This document shows positions 15,884-24,995 of a stretch of 33,776 nucleotides of DNA, piece by piece. How positions within the stretch are numbered: the stretch's first letter is position 1; the number at the start of each line of letters is the position of its first letter. Source of the DNA: Planctomicrobium piriforme. Its GTDB lineage: Bacteria; Planctomycetota; Planctomycetia; Planctomycetales; Planctomycetaceae. The position numbers were made by a program, and so were the translations under genes. The stretch spans positions 1-33,776 of the forward strand of contig CAMAVF010000021.1 of NCBI GenBank assembly GCA_945861445.1, read 5' to 3'. Below the pieces are notes generated by a model. That model was given only the letters and a program-made list of their open reading frames with translations. It was not told the origin of the DNA and did no database searches.

Positions 15884-17014
15884 TTATTCGATGCCCACAA
15901 CCAGAACGTCAGTATTCGGAAGTTCCTGCAGCAATCGGTCCAGGACCGACATTCCAAACCAGCGGCGATACCAGGGCTGTCGCGACCGGCCCAGGACGAT
16001 GTGTGTGATGCCATATTCCCGGGCGAAGGCGGCCATGGTCGCCACGACGTCATGCCCCTTGAATGTCATCGGGGTGCCGCCCAGTTGCTGAACCAATTCC
16101 AGTGTATTGCTGATCTGACGCTGTACCGCGGCGGAAATGCGCGTGAGGTCCTCCTGGGGCGTTTGGATATACACCGCGTACCAGGACGCACTCAAGCGAT
16201 CGGCGAGACGGGCTCCCTTACGCAACAGACGCTCGACATTGGGGCCGCGCGAACTCAGGCAGATCATGACACGCGTCGACGTGCTGGGGGCCGAGGCTTC
16301 TTCCAGGCTGCTGCGTCGGCGATCGAGGCGATGCGCGACTTCTTCCAGGGCAAATTCCCGCAGTCGTGTCAGGTTGGATGGCGTGAAGAAGCTCTCCAGT
16401 GCGCGGTCGATGCGTTCAGCAGGATAGATCTTGCCGGCCGCCAGTCGCTCACGCAGGTCTTCTGCCGAGAGATCCACGTTCACTAACTGGTCAGCCATCC
16501 CAATGATGTAATCGGGAACGCGCTCCTTCACTTTCACGCCAGTCGCTTGTGCAATCAGATCGTACAGGCTTTCGAGATGCTGAATGTTGAGAGTGCTGAT
16601 CACGTTGATGCCCGCATTTAGCAGCGCTTCCACGTCCTGATAGCGCTTGGAATGGGGGCTTCCCGGCGCATTGGTATGGGCCAGCTCGTCGATTAGCGCG
16701 ACCGCTGGGCGACGCGCCAGGACGGCGTCGAAATCGAGTTCTTCCAGCACGACGCCGCGATATTCGATGCGACGCCGGGGCACTCGCTCCAGGTCGCCAA
16801 CCTGGGCCACGGTTTCCGCCCGACCGTGTGTTTCGACAACGCCGATGACCACGTCGACGCCACGCCGTTTCAACCGCTGGCCTTCCTGCAACATTTCGTA
16901 CGTTTTCCCTACTCCCGCGGCAAAGCCCAGATAGATTTTCAGCCGGCCTCGCTGTTGCCGACGAATGAGGGTCAGGAAATGCTCGGGAGTCGGGCTGGTC
17001 TGATCGTGGGACAC
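15884..17014 (-). CDS. Stand-alone KdpD sensor stub (KdpD domain plus USP domain, no kinase)
   Basis: This 376-aa protein matches only the N-terminal cytoplasmic part of KdpD. The KdpD domain (about 20-230) has a Walker A motif GFAAGVGKT at 30-38 and a Walker B-like ALIDELAHTN near 106-115. A universal-stress-protein fold follows (about 245-376), ending in the ATP-loop-like LGRSRQPWYRRWFG stretch. The four-helix membrane part, GAF domain and histidine kinase of full-length KdpD (about 890 aa) are absent; the gene ends with a normal stop after the USP domain. The start is GTG 17014 with GAGGAAGG upstream, 12 bp after the kinase stop. I infer that it modulates the neighbouring histidine kinase in response to K+ or nucleotide signals. 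Confidence 0.92.
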   Translation of the reverse strand: MSHDQTSPTPEHFLTLIRRQQRGRLKIYLGFAAGVGKTYEMLQEGQRLKRRGVDVVIGVVETHGRAETVAQVGDLERVPRRRIEYRGVVLEELDFDAVLARRPAVALIDELAHTNAPGSPHSKRYQDVEALLNAGINVISTLNIQHLESLYDLIAQATGVKVKERVPDYIIGMADQLVNVDLSAEDLRERLAAGKIYPAERIDRALESFFTPSNLTRLREFALEEVAHRLDRRRSSLEEASAPSTSTRVMICLSSRGPNVERLLRKGARLADRLSASWYAVYIQTPQEDLTRISAAVQRQISNTLELVQQLGGTPMTFKGHDVVATMAAFAREYGITHIVLGRSRQPWYRRWFGMSVLDRLLQELPNTDVLVVGIE

Positions 17015-17026
17015 GTCGTGCCTTCC

Positions 17027-18922
17027 TCAACTTGACGTTTCGGCGTTTCCATTCGCATGGCCGAAGACATAGTTTGGTGGAACATTGCCGTTCGCTACGG
17101 GCAAACGCAGGCGGAACGTCGTACCGGTGCCGGGTTGACTCTCGCAGGCAATCGTGCCGCCGTGTGCGGTCACGATTTCTTGAACGATCGCCAGCCCGAG
17201 GCCGGTACCAGTCCCTCGTGTCTGTCCCGGAACCCGGAAGAACTTTTCGAACACGTGCGGCAGATGTTCGGGCGGGATGCCACACCCCGTATCGGAAATG
17301 TTCAGGATGACTCCATCGCCGTCGGCCGCAGCCGACAATGTGATTCGTCCACCTCGATCCGTATAGACCAGGGCATTATCGAGTAGGTTTCGCAGGGCAT
17401 GGTCAATCCGCACGGCATCGGCAGAAACGGCGGGTAGGTCGTCTGGAACATTGAGCGATATCTCCACACTCTTGTCCTGGGCCCGTACGCTGACCGCGTC
17501 AGCCGCACTCTGCAGCAGCGAGCGAGGCGACTCGGGCCGCACGTCCAGTTGACGCCAGCCTTGTTCCAGTTTCCCCAAATCCAACAGATTATTGACCACC
17601 GCCAACAGACGTTCGCTGTTCTCACGGGCGTCGAGCAACAATTCCACCTGTTTCGACGTCAGCGGCCCGACCGATTCCTCGAGCAACAGATGCACCGCCA
17701 GTCTGATGCCAGTGAGCGGCGTTTTCAGCTCGTGGCTGGCGGTGGCTACTAAATTATTCTTGACCTGGTCCAGCAGTCGCAGCCGGGTGACGTCCTGCAA
17801 GACAACGGCCGCACCGAGCGTATCGTCGTTTTCGTCGCGAATGGTGAGGATGCGTGGCAGGACAGCGCATTCAGCATTTTGTGAATTCAACAGGATCGTG
17901 TGTTCGAAACTTTCGGGCAAATAGTCCTTGCGGTTGAGCAACGCCTCGGCGAGCGGTTCGCGCAACGCCTCGGGCGGTTGCCACAGACCGGAGGCGGGTT
18001 GTCCTGCTTGGACCGGGGTCACGCCCAACAATCGCCGCGCCGCCGGGTTCGCCAGTTCGACTCGGCCCTCAATATCGATCACCAACACGGCGTCGGGAAA
18101 CGAATCAATCGTGGCCTGACTTGTTCTTTGGGCCCGCGAAAGTTGGTTCAACTGTGATTGCCGATATTCACGAAGATGCCGAGCCATCAGATTGAAGGCC
18201 TGAGCGAGCTGACCGACTTCATCGTCGGTCACGACCGGCATGACCTGATCCAGATTCCCCGCGCTAATTTCCCGGGCAATTTCGGTGACAGTTCGAATCG
18301 GATGGAGGATCGTGCGAATCATCTGCCAGGTCAGCAACGCCGCTAACAAACCGGCCATGGCCAGTCCAACGGCCAGCACCGTGACGGAATAGCTGGCCGT
18401 TTGACGAGCTTCGGAACTGGCATCCTCCATGTTCTGCTGGTTCAGACGCCGGATTTCGCCCGACACCGCCTTAATTTCCTTGAACAGATCGAGCAATCCG
18501 CCGGCATCATGATAAGCCGACCTTCGCTGCGGATCCTTCGTGGCGGAGTCAAAAAACGCCTGGCCCTGCCTGTGGTAACGCTCCGTCAAATCGACCAGTC
18601 GCAGCACCAACTCTGTCTCTCCCCGGAGAGTGATATTGGATTGTTCCAGTGCTAGATGCTCTTGGTAGGATTTCCAGTTTAAATCGTACTGTGCGTGTGC
18701 ATCTCGGCCCGCCATCGCGAAATTGAAAGCAGAATCAATCCGCTCCAGCGACTCATTGAGCCGCTCCATGTAATTGACGCTGCGATAGTTCTCCCGCAGG
18801 ATCGCATCAATCCGATCGCTTAAGCGATGCAATAAGAGAATTCCCGCTCCGCCGACGGCCGCCAGTAGCAGAAACATCGGGATCAGCGTCAGGACGATCC
18901 GCAATCGCAGGCTGAGTCTCAT
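17027..18922 (-). CDS. Sensor histidine kinase (TM-HAMP-PAS-HisKA-HATPase) of the kdp regulatory operon
   Basis: This 631-aa membrane kinase has TM1 at about 9-32, a helical periplasmic domain to about 175, TM2 at about 178-200, HAMP at about 203-255, PAS at about 267-380, a HisKA domain with SHELKTP (phosphoacceptor His397), and HATPase_c with N-box RNLLDNALVY (511-520), DTGCGIP (544-550) and GTGTGLGLAIV (570-580). It is not KdpD-like: it has periplasmic sensing and a PAS domain in place of the four-TM/GAF arrangement. It is encoded 12 bp after the NtrC-type regulator and 12 bp before the KdpD stub, so all three are almost certainly one transcript. Its direct signal is unknown. Confidence 0.93.
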   Translation of the reverse strand: MRLSLRLRIVLTLIPMFLLLAAVGGAGILLLHRLSDRIDAILRENYRSVNYMERLNESLERIDSAFNFAMAGRDAHAQYDLNWKSYQEHLALEQSNITLRGETELVLRLVDLTERYHRQGQAFFDSATKDPQRRSAYHDAGGLLDLFKEIKAVSGEIRRLNQQNMEDASSEARQTASYSVTVLAVGLAMAGLLAALLTWQMIRTILHPIRTVTEIAREISAGNLDQVMPVVTDDEVGQLAQAFNLMARHLREYRQSQLNQLSRAQRTSQATIDSFPDAVLVIDIEGRVELANPAARRLLGVTPVQAGQPASGLWQPPEALREPLAEALLNRKDYLPESFEHTILLNSQNAECAVLPRILTIRDENDDTLGAAVVLQDVTRLRLLDQVKNNLVATASHELKTPLTGIRLAVHLLLEESVGPLTSKQVELLLDARENSERLLAVVNNLLDLGKLEQGWRQLDVRPESPRSLLQSAADAVSVRAQDKSVEISLNVPDDLPAVSADAVRIDHALRNLLDNALVYTDRGGRITLSAAADGDGVILNISDTGCGIPPEHLPHVFEKFFRVPGQTRGTGTGLGLAIVQEIVTAHGGTIACESQPGTGTTFRLRLPVANGNVPPNYVFGHANGNAETSS

Positions 18923-18934
18923 AGTCAGAACGCT

Positions 18935-20269
18935 CTACAATCCATACCGTTTGCGTTTGCGATACAACGTACTCGGATCGACCCCCAGGACGACAGCCGC
19001 TTCTTCGAGCGTCGGGGTACTCGCCAGCACTCGGCGAATGTGCTCGGCCTCCAGTTCGTCCAAGGTGATGGCACCGCCAATAGCCATCGTCGCGGCTGGC
19101 ATTGTGGCGCCGATCTGAGCCGGCAGCTCGGCCAGTCCGACGGTGCCGTCCGATGCCAGGATGACGCCGCGCTCAATGGCATTGCGTAATTCTCGCAGAT
19201 TCCCGGGCCAACTGTAACGGACCAGCGCGTCGCGCGCGTCGTCGGTAAAACCGACCACCGGCTTGCCACTCTGTTTGGCGAAAAATCGCAACAGGTGTTC
19301 GGCCAGCGGTTGGATATCCTTGCGTCGCTCGCGGAGTGGAGGCACGCTCACTTCGATCACATTTAGTCGATACATCAAGTCTTCGCGAAACTTCCCTTCG
19401 GCGACCGCTTGCCGAAGATCGCGGTTGGTGGCGGCAATGATCCGCACGTCACAGGCGCGAGTCCGCGTCTCGCCGACGCGCTCATAGCGCTTTTCTTGCA
19501 GCAACCGCAGCAGTTTCGGCTGCAAGACGGTCGGCAGATCGCCAATCTCATCGAGAAAGAGTGTCCCTCCTTCCGCCGCTTCAACTTTCCCAACCGTGTT
19601 CTGAACCGCGCCAGTAAAGGCACCGCGCACGTGCCCGAACAATTCACTTTCGAGTAACTCGCTCGAGAGACTCGGACAATTGACGGTGATAAACGGTGCC
19701 GTGGAACGGCGGCTGTGCGCATGAATCGTGCGAGCGAAAACGCCCTTGCCAGTGCCAGTTTCGCCCAGTAAGAGGACCGACGCTTCGGTCGGCGCGGCTT
19801 TGAGGGCGAAATCCAGGACCTGTTGGAAGGCTGGCTCTGCGGTTTGCAAATCGACTTCCGGAATGATCGACCGGACTTGTGCCTCGAGTTCCTCGACGTG
19901 CGATTCCAACTGGCGAATCCGATTGACTCGATCCAGCACTAAGCGAATTTGGCTGGGAGTGAATGGTTTGGGCAGGTAATCAAACGCCCCCCGCCGCATT
20001 GCCTCGACCGCCGTTTCAATGGTCGCATAGGCAGTCATGACGATCACCGGCAAACCGGGAGCCAGACGCAGCAGGCCGGGCAAGACGTCCAAACCCTGCT
20101 CCTGGCTCAGACGAAGATCGAGAAACGCGACATCAAACATTCCATGAGCGAGACAGTCTAGGGCGCGATCCCCGCTGGGCGCCTCGGTGATCTGGTGATC
20201 CATCGTTTCGAGCGCCAGCCGCAGGGATTTTCTTAAGCTCGCCTCGTCGTCAATCAACAGAATATTCAT
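18935..20269 (-). CDS. NtrC-family sigma54-dependent response regulator
   Basis: This 444-aa protein has an N-terminal receiver domain (acidic pair DDE at 7-9, phosphoacceptor Asp51 in AFLDLR, Lys101 in KPF). It also has an AAA+ sigma54-interaction domain (Walker A GETGTGKG at 169-176, sigma54-contact loop GAFTGA at 216-221, Walker B TLFLDE at 236-241, and [11 protein letters not shown]) and a C-terminal Fis-type helix-turn-helix ending [12 protein letters not shown]. All motifs required for sigma54 activation look intact. The frame is open to 20428, but homology begins at ATG 20269, and GGAAG lies nine bases upstream. It leads the operon with the histidine kinase and KdpD stub and is divergent from kdp, where a KdpE (OmpR-type) regulator would be expected. 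Confidence 0.95.
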   Translation of the reverse strand: MNILLIDDEASLRKSLRLALETMDHQITEAPSGDRALDCLAHGMFDVAFLDLRLSQEQGLDVLPGLLRLAPGLPVIVMTAYATIETAVEAMRRGAFDYLPKPFTPSQIRLVLDRVNRIRQLESHVEELEAQVRSIIPEVDLQTAEPAFQQVLDFALKAAPTEASVLLLGETGTGKGVFARTIHAHSRRSTAPFITVNCPSLSSELLESELFGHVRGAFTGAVQNTVGKVEAAEGGTLFLDEIGDLPTVLQPKLLRLLQEKRYERVGETRTRACDVRIIAATNRDLRQAVAEGKFREDLMYRLNVIEVSVPPLRERRKDIQPLAEHLLRFFAKQSGKPVVGFTDDARDALVRYSWPGNLRELRNAIERGVILASDGTVGLAELPAQIGATMPAATMAIGGAITLDELEAEHIRRVLASTPTLEEAAVVLGVDPSTLYRKRKRYGL

Positions 20270-20341
20270 AACGGTCGTCTTCCAACCCGCCACACTTCCG
20301 GCTACCAACCCAATTCGTTGACTGGATAACGCGTGCCGCCA

Positions 20342-20402
20342 GGTACGCGCGATATTCCATCTGCAGAGTGCGGCAATTCGCGTACCGTGACAGTGATCAC
20401 GG
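20342..20402. promoter_or_regulatory. Dyad symmetries, possible enhancer sites for the sigma54 activator
   Basis: Two overlapping dyads occur: GGTACGCG (20342-20349) with CGCGTACC (20379-20386), and CCGTGA-N6-TCACGG (20385-20402). They lie about 210-275 bp upstream of the predicted kdp transcription start, a normal distance for an NtrC-type enhancer. That they bind the adjacent regulator is inference. Confidence 0.4.
20372..20387 (-). promoter_or_regulatory. Sigma54-like -24/-12 element facing the regulatory operon
   Basis: On the minus strand the sequence reads CGGTACGCGAATTGCC. The GG and GC pairs are exactly ten bases apart, and it matches TGGCAC-N5-TTGCA at 8 of 11 positions. The predicted start would be near 20361, about 90 bp ahead of the response-regulator ATG. 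This would allow autoregulation. Confidence 0.4.
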
Positions 20403-20589
20403 AATCTGTCCTGCAGTGGATCACGCATTTGTGCCGTCGAGGTTGAGCACGTCTACAGTCACTCTACGCCGCCACATTGCATTTTGCATGGTCGATCGGG
20501 CGATTTGCAATTCATCACGCGTTGCTCAGCTTTCCGATGGCCGCTCAGTTCTCATTATGGCGTAGCCGATTATGTCGTTCACCCGGATG

Positions 20590-20605
20590 CGGCATGAACC
20601 TTGCG
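20590..20605 (+). promoter_or_regulatory. Sigma54-like -24/-12 promoter of the kdp operon
   Basis: The sequence CGGCATGAACCTTGCG matches TGGCAC-N5-TTGCA at 8 of 11 positions, with the GG (20591-20592) and GC (20603-20604) dinucleotides exactly ten bases apart. The predicted start is near 20616, about 90 bp ahead of the first kdp reading frame. It fits the adjacent NtrC-type activator. Confidence 0.5.
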
Positions 20606-20703
20606 TTGATTGTAGCGGCAGGAACTCTACCGCAGACGATCGAAATCGTTGTTCTCTCTTCTGCTATACCAATACACACCGCTTTGTTTAAGGAGTACGT
20701 GCT

Positions 20704-20799
20704 GTGAACCTGACAATTTGGATTCCGGCCATGTTCTTGCTGGGACTATTGGCCTTGGGGCTGATGTACGCCTTCGTGACTGCCTGCGGCAAGGTGTAA
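20704..20799 (+). CDS. 31-aa membrane peptide ahead of kdpF
   Basis: A short frame starts with GTG at 20704, eight bases after AGGAG, and ends with TAA at 20797-20799. It encodes a 31-residue peptide with one hydrophobic helix (IPAMFLLGLLALGLMYAFV) and a short CGKV tail. The stop is followed at once by AAGGAGCAATC, the ribosome binding site of kdpF. It looks like a second KdpF-type single-span subunit or a kdp-specific small protein. It is not a shadow of another gene, since nothing else is coded here. I do not know a named family for it. Confidence 0.7.
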   Translation: MNLTIWIPAMFLLGLLALGLMYAFVTACGKV

Positions 20800-20810
20800 A
20801 AGGAGCAATC

Positions 20811-20891
20811 GTGATTCTGTTGACCTCGTTGGTGACTCTCCTGCTGTTCATCTACCTCCTGGCCGCGTTGCTGCGTCCGGAGTGGTTTTAG
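20811..20891 (+). CDS. kdpF: K+-transporting ATPase subunit KdpF
   Basis: This 26-aa single-span peptide starts with GTG 20811 after AGGAG. It shows the KdpF pattern: a hydrophobic helix followed by FIYLLAALLRPEWF, close to the usual 'YLxxALlrPExF' ending. KdpF stabilises the KdpABC complex in the inner membrane. It ends 21 bp before kdpA, as is normal in kdpFABC operons. Confidence 0.85.
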   Translation: MILLTSLVTLLLFIYLLAALLRPEWF

Positions 20892-20912
20892 TGCTGAAAG
20901 GACGCATGTCGC

Positions 20913-22694
20913 ATGTGGACTCTTCCGATCTTGTTCGTGGCGGCGACCATCGCGCTGTCAATTCCGGTCGGTCTCTGCCTTGCCAAAATCATGGACGGGC
21001 GGTTGCTCGTACCCGGTTTGTTGCGCCAAGTGGAACATCGCCTCGATACCGGGCCGCAAGACTGGAAGCAATACGCCCTGGCGATGTTGCTGTGGAACAC
21101 CCTGGCCTTCGTGGTTGGGTTCCTAATTCTGCAATTCCAAGCCTACTTGCCACTGAACCCCGACCATAAGGGCACATTGTCGCCGTCCACAGTGTTCAAT
21201 ACGCTGTGTTCGTTCCTGAGTAACACCAATTTGCAGCACTACTCCGGCGAAGTCCATCTCACGTACTTCAGTCAGCTCTTCGTCATTTGTTGGAAGCAGT
21301 TTCACACCCCGGCGATTGGCCTGGCAGTGCTGGCGGCGGTCATTCGCGGCTTACGCGGTGATCGCCACATGGGTAATTTCTACGTCGACCTGTGGCGCGC
21401 CATGATCTATGTGCTGCTGCCCATGTCGTTGATCGTGGGCGTGTTGTTGATCGCCGGCGGCATGCCGATGACGCTGGCAGGAAATGTCACAGTGACCGGC
21501 GTCGAGGGTGCGGAACAGGTAATCGCTCGCGGTCCGGTGGCAGCCATCGTGGCCATCAAACAGTTGGGTACCAATGGCGGCGGATTCTTTGGCCCAAACT
21601 CGACACATCCATTCGAGAATCCGACCGATTGGACCAACTTCCTCGAATGCCTGTGCATCATGCTGCTGCCAATGGCGGCGGTTGTCATGTTTGGTCGCAT
21701 GCTGCAGAACATGCGGCACGCCACCATCATATTTGGAGTCATGCTGGTCTTGTTTGTGAGTTTCATCGGCTGGGCCGTGTATTGGGACTCGATGCAGCCC
21801 AATCCCGCACTGACCGCTCATGCGTCGCGATCCTATGAAATCCCCGACAGATCGGCCGCAGGGGGGCGGCGGTCTGTAACACTTCCAGCCATTGACGGCC
21901 TGCCGGTCGACCAGGAGTTGGGCAATCTCGAAGGCAAGGAATTGCGTTTCGGCACTTCCGCCGGTCCGACGTGGGCGGCCTTTACCACCTGCACTTCCAA
22001 TGGCTCGGTGAACTGCATGCATGACAGCCTGAACCCGCTGGCCGGCATCACGCCACTGGCCGGGATGTGGTTGAACTGCAATTTCGGCGGTGTCGGCGTC
22101 GGGTTGATCAACATGTTGATTTATCTGATCGTCGCCGTCTTCCTCGCCGGATTGATGGTCGGCCGGACGCCCGAATACCTGGGCAAGAAAGTCGAAGCTC
22201 GAGAGATCAAGCTGGCCATGCTCGCCATGTTGATTCACCCCTTAATGATCCTCTTGCCGACTGGACTGTTCTGTGCGCTGGAATGGGGGGCCAAATCGAC
22301 CAACAATCCTGGCACGCACGGTTTTTCCGAAATTCTGTACGAATTTACTTCGGCCTCGGCCAACAACGGCTCGGGCTTCGAGGGGTTGTCCGATACTTAC
22401 GGCTTCAACGACAACACGGCGCCCGGTCCGTATGCCGTGTATTGGGACATCGCTTGCGGATTGATCATGGTCTTCAGCCGGTTCATTCCGATCATCGCGC
22501 CGCTGGCATTTGCCGGCAGCCTGGCGATGAAGAAACCGACGCCCTTCACCTCGGGAACTTTACGGACCGACACAGTCACATTCGGATTTGTCCTGCTGGG
22601 CACGATCATCCTGGTCGGTGCGCTGCTGTTTTTGCCGGCCACGGTCCTGGGACCGGTCGCCGAGCATCTCGGTCCGCTGCCCTTCGGACAATAG
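20913..22694 (+). CDS. kdpA: K+-transporting ATPase subunit KdpA (channel-like subunit)
   Basis: This 593-aa integral membrane protein has the four selectivity-loop regions of KdpA: SNTNLQHYSGE (103-113), GTNGGGFFGPNS (219-230), TCTSNGSVNCMHDS, and SANNGSGFEGLS. These loops bind K+ before it is passed to KdpB. The length is a little above the E. coli protein (557 aa), with an extra hydrophilic segment around residues 305-360 before the third loop. The start is ATG 20913 with GAAAGGA upstream. It is followed by kdpB after 47 bp. Confidence 0.97.
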   Translation: MWTLPILFVAATIALSIPVGLCLAKIMDGRLLVPGLLRQVEHRLDTGPQDWKQYALAMLLWNTLAFVVGFLILQFQAYLPLNPDHKGTLSPSTVFNTLCSFLSNTNLQHYSGEVHLTYFSQLFVICWKQFHTPAIGLAVLAAVIRGLRGDRHMGNFYVDLWRAMIYVLLPMSLIVGVLLIAGGMPMTLAGNVTVTGVEGAEQVIARGPVAAIVAIKQLGTNGGGFFGPNSTHPFENPTDWTNFLECLCIMLLPMAAVVMFGRMLQNMRHATIIFGVMLVLFVSFIGWAVYWDSMQPNPALTAHASRSYEIPDRSAAGGRRSVTLPAIDGLPVDQELGNLEGKELRFGTSAGPTWAAFTTCTSNGSVNCMHDSLNPLAGITPLAGMWLNCNFGGVGVGLINMLIYLIVAVFLAGLMVGRTPEYLGKKVEAREIKLAMLAMLIHPLMILLPTGLFCALEWGAKSTNNPGTHGFSEILYEFTSASANNGSGFEGLSDTYGFNDNTAPGPYAVYWDIACGLIMVFSRFIPIIAPLAFAGSLAMKKPTPFTSGTLRTDTVTFGFVLLGTIILVGALLFLPATVLGPVAEHLGPLPFGQ

Positions 22695-22741
22695 CGCCAG
22701 ACGCCGTATCAAACGAGATCAAAAAAGTCTGAAAGGATTTT

Positions 22742-24964
22742 ATGAATAACAAACCCGTTCCCGTAGCACCAACCGGTGCAAGTTCGTCCCCCGAGGAGTT
22801 GAAACTCTCCCGGCGGGCGAGCCGTGATTACGGACTCTTCTCGCCACACTTGATGAAAGCGGCACTCGGACAATCGTTCGCCATGTTGCGGCCCGATATC
22901 CAGTGGAAGAATCCCGTGATGTTCGTGGTCTGGATCGGAACCATTCTGACGATCATATACACGGTTGCCCGACTGTTCGGTTACCAAACGCAAGCCTCGC
23001 TCGGATATCTGGTCGCACTGGACGTGTGGCTGTTCTTGACGCTGATCTTCGCGAACTTTGCTTCGGCTTTGGCTGAGGCCCGAGGTAAGGCGCAAGCGGA
23101 CACGCTACGCAAGACACGTCGGGAAACTCCGGCCCGGAGGGTCCGCCGCTACGATGCGAAGTCACCCTGCCTGTCGCTGGGCCAAGTCGATCGCAACGCC
23201 TTGGAAGAGACCACTTCGACAGACCTGAATGCCGGAGATGTCGTCTTGGTGGAAGCGGGACAAGTCATCCCCGGCGACGGCGAGATCATTGAAGGAGTTG
23301 CCTCGATCGACGAATCGGCGATCACCGGTGAATCGGCCCCCGTCATTCGGGAAGCTGGCGGCGATCGTTCTGGAGTGACCGGTGGAACCCGCGTCCTTTC
23401 GGATCAAGTCGTGGTGCGAATCACGGCCGGTGCCGGTAAGTCATTCCTCGATCGCATGATCGCCCTGGTCGAGGGCGCGCTCCGTCAACGCACCCCCAAC
23501 GAGATCGCATTGGCCATCGTCCTGGCCACATTCACGTTCATTTTTCTGATTGTGACCGCCGCCCTCTGGCCGATGGCCTTTTATGCCGAAAACTACATGC
23601 AGGCGTACCTCGGTACGGCCGAGCCCATCCGCGGGCTCGGGACCGACGTACCGACGCTGGTGGCCTTATTGGTCTGCCTGATTCCGACGACGATCGGCGC
23701 CTTGTTGGCGGCGATCGGCATCGCGGGAATGGATCGTGCGCTGCGAGCCAATATCCTGGCCAAGAGCGGCAAGGCGGTAGAAGTCGCCGGTGACATCGAT
23801 ACGTTGCTACTCGATAAGACCGGAACCATCACAATGGGCAACCGGCGGGCCACGCAATTCATTCCCGTCAACGGCTATGTGGCGGCAGATTTGGGACGGT
23901 TGGCCGCCCTCGCATCGTACTCTGATGCCACGCCGGAAGGCAAGAGCATTGTTGAGCTTTATCAAAACACGTTTGCCAACAGTACGGGCGGCGCCAGGAC
24001 CGCAGTTCTCGAAGTCCCGCTCGGAGCCCAATTCGTCGCCTTCACGGCCCAGACCCGGATGAGCGGCTTGGATCTCACCGATGGACGAGCCATCCGCAAA
24101 GGTGCTCCCGACTCGGTCCTCCGATATGTCCAGCAGAATCAAGGCCGCATTCCGGATCGCCTGCAGTCGCAGGTCGACGAAGTGGCTTCGCTCGGAGCGA
24201 CTCCCTTGCTCGTCTGCGAAGGCAATCAGCTCGCTGGATTGGTCGTCCTGGAGGATATCCTGAAGCCAGGAATGAAAGACCGATTCGAACGACTCCGCCG
24301 CATGGGCCTGCGCACCGTCATGGTGACCGGCGACAATCCATTGACCGCCAGGGCCATTGCCGAGCAAGCCGGAGTTGACGATTACATTGCTCAAGCGACC
24401 CCCGAGGCCAAGCTGGAGTACATACGCAAGGAACAGGCGGCGGGCAAGCTTGTCGCCATGATGGGGGACGGTACGAACGATGCTCCTGCGCTGGCTCAGG
24501 CTGATGTCGGTATCGCCATGAACTCGGGGACGCAGGCCGCGAAGGAGGCCGGGAACATGGTCGACCTCGACAGCGACCCCACAAAACTCATCGAAGTCGT
24601 CGAGATCGGCAAGCAGTTACTGATGACGCGCGGCGCGTTGACGACGTTTTCCATCGCCAACGATCTGGCCAAGTATTTCGCGATCATCCCGGCGCTGTTC
24701 GCGGCGACTTTGCCGTGGCTGAAGCCGTTCGACATTATGCATCTGCACTCGGCCACGTCGGCCATCCTGTCGGCAGTGATTTTCAATGCGCTCATCATCC
24801 CGCTGCTGATTCCCATTGCCCTGAAGGGGGTGACCTACCGGCCAGTTGGCGCCGACGCACTGCTGCGGCGGAATCTGCTTGTCTGGGGATTGGGCGGTGT
24901 GATCGTGCCCTTCGTCGGCATCAAGCTCATCGACTTGTGTCTGGTGGGTTTGGGGCTGGCGTAG
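22742..24964 (+). CDS. kdpB: K+-transporting P-type ATPase subunit KdpB
   Basis: This 740-aa P-type ATPase has the phosphorylation motif DKTGT with catalytic Asp358, the actuator motif TGES at 195-198 (Ser198 corresponds to E. coli Ser162, the inhibitory phosphorylation site), and a [10 protein letters not shown] hinge in the C-terminal half. The protein is longer than E. coli KdpB (682 aa) because of an N-terminal extension of about 20 residues and a short insert around 280-302 between membrane segments. It hydrolyses ATP to drive K+ uptake through KdpA. A ribosome binding site AAAGGA lies upstream of ATG 22742. Confidence 0.97.
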   Translation: MNNKPVPVAPTGASSSPEELKLSRRASRDYGLFSPHLMKAALGQSFAMLRPDIQWKNPVMFVVWIGTILTIIYTVARLFGYQTQASLGYLVALDVWLFLTLIFANFASALAEARGKAQADTLRKTRRETPARRVRRYDAKSPCLSLGQVDRNALEETTSTDLNAGDVVLVEAGQVIPGDGEIIEGVASIDESAITGESAPVIREAGGDRSGVTGGTRVLSDQVVVRITAGAGKSFLDRMIALVEGALRQRTPNEIALAIVLATFTFIFLIVTAALWPMAFYAENYMQAYLGTAEPIRGLGTDVPTLVALLVCLIPTTIGALLAAIGIAGMDRALRANILAKSGKAVEVAGDIDTLLLDKTGTITMGNRRATQFIPVNGYVAADLGRLAALASYSDATPEGKSIVELYQNTFANSTGGARTAVLEVPLGAQFVAFTAQTRMSGLDLTDGRAIRKGAPDSVLRYVQQNQGRIPDRLQSQVDEVASLGATPLLVCEGNQLAGLVVLEDILKPGMKDRFERLRRMGLRTVMVTGDNPLTARAIAEQAGVDDYIAQATPEAKLEYIRKEQAAGKLVAMMGDGTNDAPALAQADVGIAMNSGTQAAKEAGNMVDLDSDPTKLIEVVEIGKQLLMTRGALTTFSIANDLAKYFAIIPALFAATLPWLKPFDIMHLHSATSAILSAVIFNALIIPLLIPIALKGVTYRPVGADALLRRNLLVWGLGGVIVPFVGIKLIDLCLVGLGLA

Positions 24965-24995
24965 CTCCAACTGCATCTCTTAAGGAGCCTCTAAT

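Larger units (their letters stand above)
20270..20703. other. Divergent regulatory region between the kdp structural and regulatory operons
   Basis: This 434-bp gene-free stretch separates the response-regulator gene from the kdp operon. It contains sigma54-like elements on both strands and dyad motifs, listed separately. Adjacent half-sites CAGTGATCAC (20391-20400) and CAGTGGATCAC (20415-20425) are 24 bp apart and could be activator contacts. Confidence 0.65.

Noticed and set aside
20401-20416. A second plus-strand GG-N10-GC match (GGAATCTGTCCTGCA) in the kdp region
   Set aside because: Only 7 of 11 positions match, and it is far from the start codon; the site at 20590 is better.
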